Below are positions 39,522 through 46,639 of a stretch of DNA of 64,000 nucleotides, piece by piece. The position numbers were made by a program, and so were the translations under genes. The notes beneath the pieces are model-generated. The model searched no databases. It had not been told where the DNA came from and saw only the letters and a program-made list of their open reading frames with translations. Every line of letters begins with the position of its first letter. The first letter of the stretch is position 1. The stretch is from NCBI RefSeq assembly GCF_017874615.1, contig NZ_JAGIKV010000010.1, forward strand, positions 1 to 64,000, given 5' to 3'. Origin of the DNA: Paenibacillus xylanexedens. GTDB lineage: Bacteria; Bacillota; Bacilli; Paenibacillales; Paenibacillaceae.

Positions 39522-39809
39522 ATGCTAGAATCTCTGGAATCTTTAGCAGAACCGTTAATCCGAACGCGCTTAGAGTTATTATACAACAATTTATCTCACA
39601 CGCAGCCTGATTATACCCAACTATCTAAAGAATCTGATCATTACTTTCAGAATATTCGCCAAGCTTTACCGGAGCAACTGAATCAAACCCTTTTTCTATA
39701 TGAAGATACTCAACTCTCCATGCAAACACTTCTGGAAAGAGAGATTTATTTACAAGGGTTTCGGGATGCCCTTCAGCTAATGAACGAATTACATATAAAC
39801 AGCTTCTAA
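39522..39809 (+). CDS. Small helical protein (DUF6809-like)
   Basis: 95 residues, helical and acidic, ending REIYLQGFRDALQLMNEL. The length and the YLQGFRDA segment near the C-terminus resemble the DUF6809 family of small Firmicute proteins encoded next to XRE regulators; the match is by memory only. GGGAG lies 5 nt before the ATG. The gene is under the dyad-overlapped promoter described above. Confidence 0.65.
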   Translation: MLESLESLAEPLIRTRLELLYNNLSHTQPDYTQLSKESDHYFQNIRQALPEQLNQTLFLYEDTQLSMQTLLEREIYLQGFRDALQLMNELHINSF

Positions 39810-39830
39810 CAACTGGCTTCTTACAAAATA

Positions 39831-39839
39831 TGCTATAAT
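39831..39839 (+). promoter_or_regulatory. Extended -10 promoter, probably of the holin-like toxin
   Basis: TGCTATAAT combines a perfect -10 (39834-39839) with the TGn extension. No good -35 box is present. The next gene on this strand is the mini-toxin 250 bp downstream, with the repeat copy in between. Confidence 0.45.
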
Positions 39840-39871
39840 CAACAAAGCAATAGAATAGGCTTAAAGTGCGT

Positions 39872-40037
39872 GTTCAAAAAGATCGGTTTTCAGTACCGAG
39901 AAGATGGAATGAAGCTAGAAATGGAGTAGCGGAGCGTAGGGAACTACGTGAGCAACGGACATTTCGGCTGAATTTCAACTTCGATGCTGATGATGCCACT
40001 AGGTATCCTTCGTAATCAAAAGCGGACTTTTTGAACA
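39872..40037. repeat. Dispersed structured repeat, copy 2
   Basis: 166 bp, bounded by the same 11-bp inverted ends as copy 1 (17600-17767) and nearly identical over its left two thirds. Differences keep the folds: CGTAG-GGAA-CTACG has a loop one base shorter, and GATGCC-ACTA-GGTATC replaces one G-C by G-T and changes the loop. It lies between the extended -10 promoter and the toxin ribosome site. Confidence 0.85.
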
Positions 40038-40087
40038 ACCTCTTAAAGGGTCGGTCAGCTACCTCGCCATGAAGGGAGGAATGCCTT

Positions 40088-40168
40088 GTGACAGTATTTG
40101 AAGCAATTATGTTGATGCTTACCTTTGGTTTGCTCATCGTTGCTATTCTGTCCAATACACACAAATAG
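40088..40168 (+). CDS. Holin-like type I toxin, 26 residues
   Basis: GTG start with GGGAGG 8-9 nt upstream. The peptide (VTVFEAIMLMLTFGLLIVAI then LSNTHK) is one hydrophobic membrane helix followed by a short polar tail, the hallmark of the Bacillales putative holin-like toxins (Hol_Tox; BsrG/TxpA/Fst-like), which start M-T/S-V-F/Y-E-A. Expressed without its antisense RNA such a peptide would damage the membrane. A hairpin overlaps the stop codon, and a candidate antisense promoter lies on the other strand downstream. Confidence 0.82.
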   Translation: MTVFEAIMLMLTFGLLIVAILSNTHK

Positions 40169-40198
40169 ACCGCCCCCCTCGCAAAAGGATGCGGTCTA
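40166..40198. terminator. Hairpin at the toxin stop codon
   Basis: TAGACCGC (40166-40173) pairs with GCGGTCTA (40191-40198). It can end both the toxin mRNA and the antisense RNA; the T tails are short on both sides, so efficiency is uncertain. Confidence 0.6.
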
Positions 40199-40302
40199 TT
40201 GTTGATCATCTTTCTAAGCGAAGCCCACCGCCCTTAAAAGCGGCTATTGCTCGGAGGAGTCGTGTTACCAGCACGGCTCTCTTTGCATTTTACGTCTAAT
40301 CT
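40166..40302 (-). ncRNA. Putative antisense antitoxin RNA
   Basis: Inferred leftward RNA of about 135 nt from the promoter at 40309-40338 to the hairpin at the toxin stop. It contains a strong stem, GAGCCGTG/CACGACTC (about 40252-40280), and a second GCCGC/GCGGT pairing. Its 3' end would overlap the 3' end of the toxin mRNA, as in BsrG/SR4 and TxpA/RatA. Confidence 0.5.
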
Positions 40303-40308
40303 GCTCTT

Positions 40309-40338
40309 ATTATACCATACTCAAATCTCCGGCGTCAC
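40309..40338 (-). promoter_or_regulatory. Antisense RNA promoter
   Basis: Perfect -10 TATAAT (40309-40314) with -35 GTGACG (40333-40338) at 18-bp spacing on the reverse strand; no protein start follows in that direction for over 140 bp. Confidence 0.55.
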
Positions 40339-40350
40339 ATGTAAACCACG

Positions 40351-40622
40351 CTAGATACGATACATTTCTTTATACTCATCCACATATAAAACTTCAATAC
40401 AATTAGACCAATTCAGAATCGAACCGACAAAATCCTGAATGTCCAGACTCGGCATCTCATACGTCTCCGCTGTGTTCACCGAACCTGTTGCGTCCTCAAT
40501 CAAGGTTACCTCTGTTCGTAATCTACATGGTTCATGTATATGATTAGCTCATGTTGCTGTTCAAAATCAGCGATAACCGCTTCAATCTTGCCCAACTGAG
40601 CTGTGAGATCCGTTTTTACCAT
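40351..40622 (-). pseudogene. Frameshifted small gene
   Basis: The reverse strand starts MVKTDLTAQLGKIEAVIADF and runs 38 codons to a TAA; the adjacent frame continues TEVTLIEDATGSVNTAETYE to a natural TAG at 40351. Total length (272 bp) is two more than a multiple of three, so one base was lost or two gained near 40515-40530. It starts 3 bp after the stop of the frataxin-like gene, in the same direction. Joined, it would be an approximately 90-residue protein of unknown function. A sequencing error would give the same picture. Confidence 0.6.
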
Positions 40623-40625
40623 TTA

Positions 40626-41012
40626 CTACTTCTTCTGCTTCTTCTCCAGAGCTTTTTCCACATTTTCTTTCACCCGAAACGCCACAATCCGGCGGATGAG
40701 ATCCTCTGGCAATGGCTGATCCAGTGGAAACTGGACAGATCCCTTAGCCCCTTTGTACTTGGAGAGTTCCTCCTTGAACGCCAGAACCCCACTCGGAGCA
40801 GGGTAAAAGCCAATATGATGCTGGTAAGCGGCAAAATGAACCAAATTCCCATGCTGTGCATACGTAGGCATCTTGTAACTGATCTTCTCTTCGGCGTTCG
40901 GAGCCGCTTCACGAATAATCTGTCTTAACGCCTGTAATCTCACCTGTACATCAGGGGCAAACTCCGAGATATATTCATCTACCAGCACTGAATAATGGTT
41001 ACTCTCAGCCAT
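40626..41012 (-). CDS. YdhG/frataxin-like DUF1801 protein
   Basis: 128 residues. The pattern EKISYKMPTYAQHGNLVHFAAYQHHIGFYPAPSG is diagnostic of the DUF1801/YdhG family; the B. subtilis member Fra is a frataxin-like iron chaperone that delivers iron to haem and Fe-S assembly. AAGGAG lies 6 nt before the Met at 41012, so the longer frame to 41084 is not used. Ends in a Lys-rich tail. A frameshifted gene follows 3 bp downstream. Confidence 0.88.
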   Translation of the reverse strand: MAESNHYSVLVDEYISEFAPDVQVRLQALRQIIREAAPNAEEKISYKMPTYAQHGNLVHFAAYQHHIGFYPAPSGVLAFKEELSKYKGAKGSVQFPLDQPLPEDLIRRIVAFRVKENVEKALEKKQKK

Positions 41013-41130
41013 CTTGGACTCCTTCCACCATGGATACATCAATGGATCCGTGGTACGGGCATATTTGCTTATATTGTACTTCAAATGGACAAGCGGAACA
41101 GCTAATTTCCTGCAACTTGGAATGTTAAAT

Positions 41131-41170
41131 TTGATTTTTAAGTGAACTAAGCCTTATAATACGTTTAAAC
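41131..41170 (+). promoter_or_regulatory. arsR-like promoter with GTTTAAAC palindrome
   Basis: TTGATT (41131-41136) and a perfect TATAAT (41155-41160), 18 bp apart, followed at the start-point region by GTTTAAAC (41163-41170). The same 8-bp palindrome precedes the next gene (41572-41579). Confidence 0.6.
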
Positions 41171-41196
41171 AATTAAAAATTATAACGGAGTGAGCC

Positions 41197-41517
41197 ATGA
41201 ACGAGTCGATGGGTAACCAAAAAGTTATTAATATTTTCGAGAATCTAAGTCCCTATCTTCAAGGATTGGGAGATCCTGTTCGCCAGCGAATCATATCGCT
41301 GCTCATTGATCAAGAGAGCATGAACGTATCGCAAATTGCAGAGCATGTCCCCATGTCACGCCCTACGGTCTCTCATCATTTGAAAATATTACGTCAATCC
41401 GGGCTGTTATCGGTTCAGAAAAAAGGTACGGAGATGTATTACAAGCTGGAGTTCAACGATGCGATCGAATTACTCAAACAGCTCGTTCATCTCGTGGAAG
41501 TGGAATGTCAGAGCTAG
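41197..41517 (+). CDS. ArsR-family helix-turn-helix regulator
   Basis: 106 residues, winged helix: GLGDPVRQRIISLLI, then VSQIAEHVPMSRPTVSHHLKILRQSGLL and the wing VQKKGTEMYYKL. The metal-binding CVC box of ArsR itself is absent, so it probably responds to something else. GGAG lies 6-7 nt before the start. It is followed by a saccharopine-dehydrogenase-like gene, and both promoters share GTTTAAAC, a plausible operator. Confidence 0.9.
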   Translation: MNESMGNQKVINIFENLSPYLQGLGDPVRQRIISLLIDQESMNVSQIAEHVPMSRPTVSHHLKILRQSGLLSVQKKGTEMYYKLEFNDAIELLKQLVHLVEVECQS

Positions 41518-41571
41518 CGCATACCGCGCTGGTGAACCGCATTCCTTTTCTTCACTCTATTATGTTCATTA

Positions 41572-41579
41572 GTTTAAAC
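41572..41579. promoter_or_regulatory. Second GTTTAAAC palindrome
   Basis: GTTTAAAC, 37 bp before the dehydrogenase-like gene, repeated from the arsR promoter; flanks are A/T-rich in both. Candidate ArsR operator. Confidence 0.4.
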
Positions 41580-41616
41580 ATATAAGTACATAAACATATC
41601 AACGGAGGTTTATCGA

Positions 41617-42699
41617 ATGAATAGAAAAAGAGTTCTTATCGCTGGGGGCTATGGTGCTGTAGGTGCACAACTTGCTCGCATTTTGCATGACAGGCATCCT
41701 GATCTGGAATTGGTACTGGGAGGCCGTTCTGCGGGTAAAGCAGCACCTTTTCCATCCAATCGTGTCCAAACGGTTGTTGTTGATACCAATGCAGACGATC
41801 CACTGATTCACGCAGGAGAGAATATATCGTTAATCATTAATGCAGTGAACGATCTGGATGATCGACTACTGGTGTCGGCCGTACGGAGAAAAATTCCCCT
41901 CATCGATATAACACGCTGGACTGAGGTGTTCAATCAAGCGATCCGTACAATAGAGCAGGAAGAGCTTCATGCTCCGGTAGTGCTGTCCTCTGGATGGATG
42001 GCAGGAACGGCGTCACTCTTTGCCATGATACTTTCTAACTCTCTGCAACATGTCGAAGTAAACATTCATGCCCTATGGTCGCTGCGGGATAAGGCCGGCC
42101 CTGATTCGGCAGCCTTCATGGACCGGATGAGTATTCCTTTTCAGATATCCGAATCCAATACACATCGACTCGTCTATCCCATGACAGATCCGATCAAAGT
42201 TCATTTCCCGAACGGGTATACGACTCCATGTTACAGATTGGATACACCCGATCACGTCACTTTGCCTCATACCAGCCATATCGATTCCGCCAGTTTCCGC
42301 ATTTCATTCGATAGTAAAGTATCTACCTATGCACTCGCCGGATTGGTCAAAACCGGAGTATGGAAGATGATCAGTGGTGAACGTTTCCAGCCATTCCGGC
42401 GGAAATTGCTCTATAATCCGGGAACCGGGAGTGCACATCATCTCGTCATTCAATTGAAAGGGCTGGATGCAAAAGGAAACGAAGTTAAACGAACGATGAC
42501 AGTCTCTGACCCACTCGGTCAAACTCATATGACTGCACTCGGCGCTGCGGTGCAAGCCGAGAAGATACTATTGATGCCAACGGACAAGCCTAGGGCTCCA
42601 GGCATCTATTATCCTGAGCATCTGTTCGATGACCGAATGGACATGGATGCGGTTACTCATTTTTTCAAACAATACGGCGTTCAAATATCCCATTCCTGA
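41617..42699 (+). CDS. Saccharopine-dehydrogenase-like NAD(P)-binding protein
   Basis: 360 residues. A Rossmann fold begins at once (VLIAGGYGAVGAQLARIL, GxGxxG-like) and continues with INAVNDLDDRLL and IPLIDITRW, as in the Sacchrp_dh_NADP group. The C-terminal 200 residues are a catalytic-like domain, not diagnostic of lysine biosynthesis. Members of this group in Bacillales are often oxidoreductases of unknown substrate. GGAGG lies 8 nt upstream. It is probably controlled by the adjacent ArsR-type regulator. Confidence 0.82.
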   Translation: MNRKRVLIAGGYGAVGAQLARILHDRHPDLELVLGGRSAGKAAPFPSNRVQTVVVDTNADDPLIHAGENISLIINAVNDLDDRLLVSAVRRKIPLIDITRWTEVFNQAIRTIEQEELHAPVVLSSGWMAGTASLFAMILSNSLQHVEVNIHALWSLRDKAGPDSAAFMDRMSIPFQISESNTHRLVYPMTDPIKVHFPNGYTTPCYRLDTPDHVTLPHTSHIDSASFRISFDSKVSTYALAGLVKTGVWKMISGERFQPFRRKLLYNPGTGSAHHLVIQLKGLDAKGNEVKRTMTVSDPLGQTHMTALGAAVQAEKILLMPTDKPRAPGIYYPEHLFDDRMDMDAVTHFFKQYGVQISHS

Positions 42700-42715
42700 T
42701 ATCCAGACATAACAA

Positions 42716-42764
42716 AAAATCCGCGAAGCCGCTCACTGCAAACAGTGGGACCTTCGCGGATTTA
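42716..42764. terminator. Bidirectional terminator between dehydrogenase and flagellin
   Basis: AAATCCGCGAAG pairs with CTTCGCGGATTT, with an inner CACTG/CAGTG hairpin and A/T runs on both sides. Confidence 0.85.
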
Positions 42765-42824
42765 CAAATTATAATGGAGGGGTATGGCGCGTCCAAGTGA
42801 AAGCTTGGGTCTGGCATTATAGCC

Positions 42825-42841
42825 TCACGGCTCGACCATTT
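42825..42841 (-). repeat. 17-bp direct repeat: displaced 3' end of the metallopeptidase gene
   Basis: TCACGGCTCGACCATTT differs by one base from 44896-44912, the 3' end of the metallopeptidase gene. Read on the reverse strand it encodes NGRAVRL and a TAA (42817-42819), against NGRAMTL and stop in the intact gene. It begins 6 bp after the flagellin stop. Together the two copies bracket the flagellin gene. Confidence 0.7.
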
Positions 42842-42847
42842 GATTTT

Positions 42848-44776
42848 TCATTTCAACAGTTGCAATATATCTGATGATTTTTGATTGGCTTGAGCTAGCA
42901 TAGCTTGTGTCGCTTGTAAAAGAACAGTCTCTTTCGTATTTTTCATCATTTCTTTCGCAATATCTGCGTCTCTTATCTTGGATTCTGCAGCAGATAAGTT
43001 AGAAGAAGCGTTCATAACATTGTTCAATACATGTCCAAGGGCGTTTTGGTAAGCGCCAAATCTAGCTCTGTGTGAAGACACATACTCAATAGCTTTATCA
43101 ATCTGAACGAGTGAGTTGTTGGCTTCGTGCTGTAAAGAAAGGTTAATGCTCTCTACTCCAATAGATTTCGTTCTAACATCTGCAAGCTGAACTTTGTAAG
43201 TTGCTCCTTGATTAGAACCTACTTGCAAACCTAAAAATGTTTGGTCAGAACTTGAACCATTTTCATTTCCACTGATATCAGTTATTTTAAAGTCAGTTAT
43301 CTGGTAACTACTACCGTTCATTTCTCTTTCAAATTTGAGCATACCATTATCATCGACAGCAATAATTCCCGCACTTTTTTTTTGGAATTCACTGTTCAGA
43401 TAATCTATAAATTCTGATGAAGAGTAACTACCTTCATCTAAAATAAATGTTTTATTTATTGAACGTTCAAGACCAATTTCCCATCGGTTACTATCTGCAT
43501 TAATAACAATACCATTAGTTAGATCAAGATTTGTCGTTAGAAAACTCTTCGTTTTGGGATTCCAAACATCACCTGGAATCACTGGACGCATAAAAAGAGG
43601 ATTAAGTGCGTTACCTGAAACTAGTTGAATTGCGTTCGGAGAACCACTTGATTTGTGTGTCAAACTTAGAATGTAGTGTTTGTTACCCGGTCCATCACTT
43701 ACATTAACACCAAAAGCAGGTGAAAAACTAGCTAAAATATCCGCTCCCACGCTATCAAACTGGTTATTTAACTGATCAATAAGTTCATCTCTGCTATACG
43801 TTCCTTCTGCAAGAACTATTACCTTGTCAATACCCAAATCCTTAATATGAAGAGTATCATTCACACCACTTTTAACCGAATAACCTATAGAAAAGTCGGC
43901 TTCCCTACCCAAAACTTCATATCGAATGCTGCGTGTACGCTCTTCCGTAAATATTTCATTAAACGCTGTTCCTTCCACTTCTATCTTGTGATTACCTGAA
44001 ATTGTGCTGGTCAATAGCGTTCTCATATGTGTATCATCCCAATGACTGTAAGCATTCGAGAGTTCTACTGGAGCCCCGATAGCCCTAAGCTTTGAGTTGA
44101 TATCATCATATAATGCAGTAGAGGATCCACGATACACGCCCGCACTGATATTAATGGAGTATGCCGCATCGTCAAATTTTATCGTTAACTGATCATTAAT
44201 TCCGGATAAGATTTCGACTCCAATAGCATTCTGAATATTGCCACTATTACCAATCAAGGTGGATCTGCCGAGAGTTGATATATTTTCTCCTACATACGTA
44301 ATGAAACTTAATGAGCCTGGTTTAATTTCTCCATCCTGATTAACAACTTCATTTGATCCATTATTTAACAAATTAATCCCGTTAAAATATGTATTATTGG
44401 CAATATCATTAATGCCCTCTTTAATCTGTCGAACTTCTTCCTGTATAATCAAACGATCCGAATCTGTTAAGCTACCATTCGCTGCTTGCACAGCAAGTTC
44501 TCTTAATCTAATTAATAATGGATCCTGTATATTACCTAGTCCTGATTCAGCAGTTTGAATTAATGATATCCCATCTTGTATATTTCTTTCCGCCTGATTC
44601 ATACCACGAATCTGAGCCCTCATCTTCTCAGAAATACTCAATCCTGCTGCGTCATCTGCTGCCTTGTTAATTCTTAAACCAGAAGATAATTTACTTGTTG
44701 ATTCGGAGATTGATCTATTAGTATTTTTTAATCTATTGGTAATATTCAAGCCAAGTATATTATTCTTTACTATCAA
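42848..44776 (-). CDS. Large flagellin
   Basis: 642 residues. Conserved D0/D1 helices at the N-terminus (1-140: SSGLRINKAADDAAGLSIS) and C-terminus (about 540-642, ending ATQAMLAQANQKSSDILQLL) enclose a 400-residue variable middle, about twice the length of a usual Bacillus flagellin. Three diverged units in the middle (residues about 191-231, 303-343, 437-465) share the pattern L-x-x-G-x-Y-S-x-x-E/L followed by LN-x-x-F, like flagellin hook-IN repeats. It starts with TTG (AGGTGA 4-5 nt upstream). No other flagellar gene is near. The DNA is visibly more AT-rich than its neighbours and is bracketed by a repeated gene 3' end, suggesting transfer. Confidence 0.93.
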   Translation of the reverse strand: MIVKNNILGLNITNRLKNTNRSISESTSKLSSGLRINKAADDAAGLSISEKMRAQIRGMNQAERNIQDGISLIQTAESGLGNIQDPLLIRLRELAVQAANGSLTDSDRLIIQEEVRQIKEGINDIANNTYFNGINLLNNGSNEVVNQDGEIKPGSLSFITYVGENISTLGRSTLIGNSGNIQNAIGVEILSGINDQLTIKFDDAAYSINISAGVYRGSSTALYDDINSKLRAIGAPVELSNAYSHWDDTHMRTLLTSTISGNHKIEVEGTAFNEIFTEERTRSIRYEVLGREADFSIGYSVKSGVNDTLHIKDLGIDKVIVLAEGTYSRDELIDQLNNQFDSVGADILASFSPAFGVNVSDGPGNKHYILSLTHKSSGSPNAIQLVSGNALNPLFMRPVIPGDVWNPKTKSFLTTNLDLTNGIVINADSNRWEIGLERSINKTFILDEGSYSSSEFIDYLNSEFQKKSAGIIAVDDNGMLKFEREMNGSSYQITDFKITDISGNENGSSSDQTFLGLQVGSNQGATYKVQLADVRTKSIGVESINLSLQHEANNSLVQIDKAIEYVSSHRARFGAYQNALGHVLNNVMNASSNLSAAESKIRDADIAKEMMKNTKETVLLQATQAMLAQANQKSSDILQLLK

Positions 44777-44887
44777 ATTCTCACCTCTTAATCTACTCTT
44801 TAACTAAAATGTATAGGACTTACTATCCATTATACTAGAGAAACATGAAATCTGATAACAAATACAATAAAGTGTTGAAAATTATAT

Positions 44888-45550
44888 TTACAACGTCATG
44901 GCTCGACCATTTCGCATCAGGTAATCTTCTTTTGTTTTGTAATCCGGCATGATGCTGCCGATTCGCCGCCAGAAAGAGCGATCATGATTCATGTGGTGAA
45001 TATGGCAAAGTTCATGAATGATGACATAATCGATCACTTCCAATGGCGCCATCCCCAGACGATAATTGAACGTAAGTTTTTTGTCCCAGCTGCAACTGCC
45101 CCACTTAGTGGGAGAATCTACGATCTCTACTGACTTCGGCTTCACCTTCAACTCCTGCTGATAGCGTCCAATGCGCTCCCCAATCATGCGTTTACACTCG
45201 GCAAAATAAAACTTCTTCAGATTCGCTCGCAGCTCCTCTTCTGTAAGCCCCTCTACTGGAATTAAGTCATGCAGTGCATGCTCCTTGCCAAAAAGCAGAA
45301 ACTTCCCCTTGCCCTCATCTTCGTATTCCTTGGTTTGAGGACCGTCGAGCGCCCGCTGCATCAGAGCGGATTTCTTCAATATCACATCCCCGTGCTGCTC
45401 TACAAGTTGCCGGATCATGTCTTCACTGGTACCATTGGGTGCTTTGATCGTTACCATATAAGGCAAGTCCATCGTGATGGACACCTTCTTGCGTTTGCCG
45501 TATTGGATATGACAGTTAATGCTGTGATTATTTAATTCTATAGTTAACAT
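44888..45550 (-). CDS. YgjP/WLM-like zinc metallopeptidase (DUF45)
   Basis: 220 residues of the YgjP family. The zinc site is in the C-terminal third: HELCHIHHMNHDRSFW (His179, Glu180, His183, further His189), preceded by the family segment TKWGSCSWDKKLTFNYRL. The N-terminal half is a beta-rich domain. Members are small soluble proteases or nuclease-linked metalloproteins of unclear target. GGAG lies 6 nt before the ATG. Its last codons (NGRAMTL) are duplicated on the far side of the flagellin gene, so its 3' end seems to have served as an insertion point. Confidence 0.88.
   Translation of the reverse strand: MLTIELNNHSINCHIQYGKRKKVSITMDLPYMVTIKAPNGTSEDMIRQLVEQHGDVILKKSALMQRALDGPQTKEYEDEGKGKFLLFGKEHALHDLIPVEGLTEEELRANLKKFYFAECKRMIGERIGRYQQELKVKPKSVEIVDSPTKWGSCSWDKKLTFNYRLGMAPLEVIDYVIIHELCHIHHMNHDRSFWRRIGSIMPDYKTKEDYLMRNGRAMTL
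44896..44912 (-). repeat. 17-bp direct repeat, copy in the metallopeptidase gene
   Basis: TCATGGCTCGACCATTT, 16 of 17 bases identical to 42825-42841. It covers codons for NGRAM at the gene's 3' end. See the flagellin cassette finding. Confidence 0.7.
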
Positions 45551-45698
45551 AATGCGCTCCGCTTCTGAAGTTATTCATTCAACCAAATTGTATACCATCT
45601 CCGACCACAATGCATACTGTTCGGCGATATATATGTTTGTATTGTATTTTTATACATTATTATGTATTATTATTTAATCATAAAATCGGAGGTTGGAT

Positions 45699-46454
45699 AT
45701 GAGGCATACCATAGATACAGAACACAAAATCATTGAAGAACTATCCCTTAATCACTGGCAACCCTTGTCTACCTTACTATATGACGGTTGGGTACTCCGT
45801 TTTGCCAAAGGATATACCAAACGTGCCAACTCCGTTCAACCCATACACTATTCAACTCTGGATGTGCATGAAAAGATTGAGGAATGTGAGCGTATCTATG
45901 CTTCCAATCAGTTAAATACCATATTTAAAATCACACCGTTTATTCAGCCGGATCATCTCGACCAACTTTTGCAAGACAAAGGGTATGGCGTTGTCGATCT
46001 GACCCGTATCCAGATTAGGAGCCTGGAAGAGATCAAAGAGCCTGTGCACCAAGCTGTACAGATCGACGAACAGTTGACCACAGCGTGGCTGGATCATTTT
46101 TGCAGGCTAAATCAGGTGAATGATCTGCAACGGGAAACGACGGAATTAATGTTGGACAATATCCGGACAAAGGTAGGTTTCATCTCGCTGTTGATCGATG
46201 GGCAAGTCGTCGCTTGTGGGTTTGGTGTAATCGAGCGTGGCTATATTGGATTGTATGACATCATTACAGACGCTAACTTCCGGAATCGGGGACTTGCTGA
46301 ACAGATGATCCTGCATCTATTGCATTGGGCAAAAAAACAAGGCGCTACGTCTAGTTATCTGCAAGTGGTTGCGAATAATGCACCTGCCTTGAAACTTTAC
46401 GCCAAGCTGGGTTATTCAGAGATTTATAGCTATTGGTACAGAGTCAAAGAATAG
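45699..46454 (+). CDS. GNAT family N-acetyltransferase
   Basis: 251 residues. The C-terminal half (about 120-250) is a GNAT domain with the acetyl-CoA loop ITDANFRNRGLAEQMILHLL and the closing VVANNAPALKLYAKLGYSEIYSYWYR. The N-terminal 110 residues form a second, GNAT-like half of the type seen in two-domain acetyltransferases. CGGAGG lies 6 nt before the ATG at 45699. Single-gene unit; substrate unknown. Confidence 0.9.
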   Translation: MRHTIDTEHKIIEELSLNHWQPLSTLLYDGWVLRFAKGYTKRANSVQPIHYSTLDVHEKIEECERIYASNQLNTIFKITPFIQPDHLDQLLQDKGYGVVDLTRIQIRSLEEIKEPVHQAVQIDEQLTTAWLDHFCRLNQVNDLQRETTELMLDNIRTKVGFISLLIDGQVVACGFGVIERGYIGLYDIITDANFRNRGLAEQMILHLLHWAKKQGATSSYLQVVANNAPALKLYAKLGYSEIYSYWYRVKE

Positions 46455-46540
46455 AGTGTTTGCTAATCAAGCTTAGCTTGTGGATTCTTTCATCATATTC
46501 AGTCTGACAAACAGATTAATTCAAAACAACATCTTGAAGC

Positions 46541-46577
46541 AAAAACTGCCCTCCTTCTATAAAGGAAAGGCAGTTTT
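46541..46577. terminator. Bidirectional terminator between GNAT and GH94 genes
   Basis: AAAAACTGCC pairs with GGCAGTTTTT, with an inner TCCTT/AAGGA pairing, between converging genes. Confidence 0.85.
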
Positions 46578-46639
46578 TAATTTGTCTTCGTAATTTTCCA
46601 AAACTCTTCAGATCGTTCAGCATTACTCCTTGCGCTTTT

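Noticed and set aside
42784..42822. Twelve-residue ORF (MARPSESLGLAL) with an excellent GGAGG site
   Set aside because: Very short, antisense to the region behind the flagellin and partly overlapping the duplicated metallopeptidase end; no other support.
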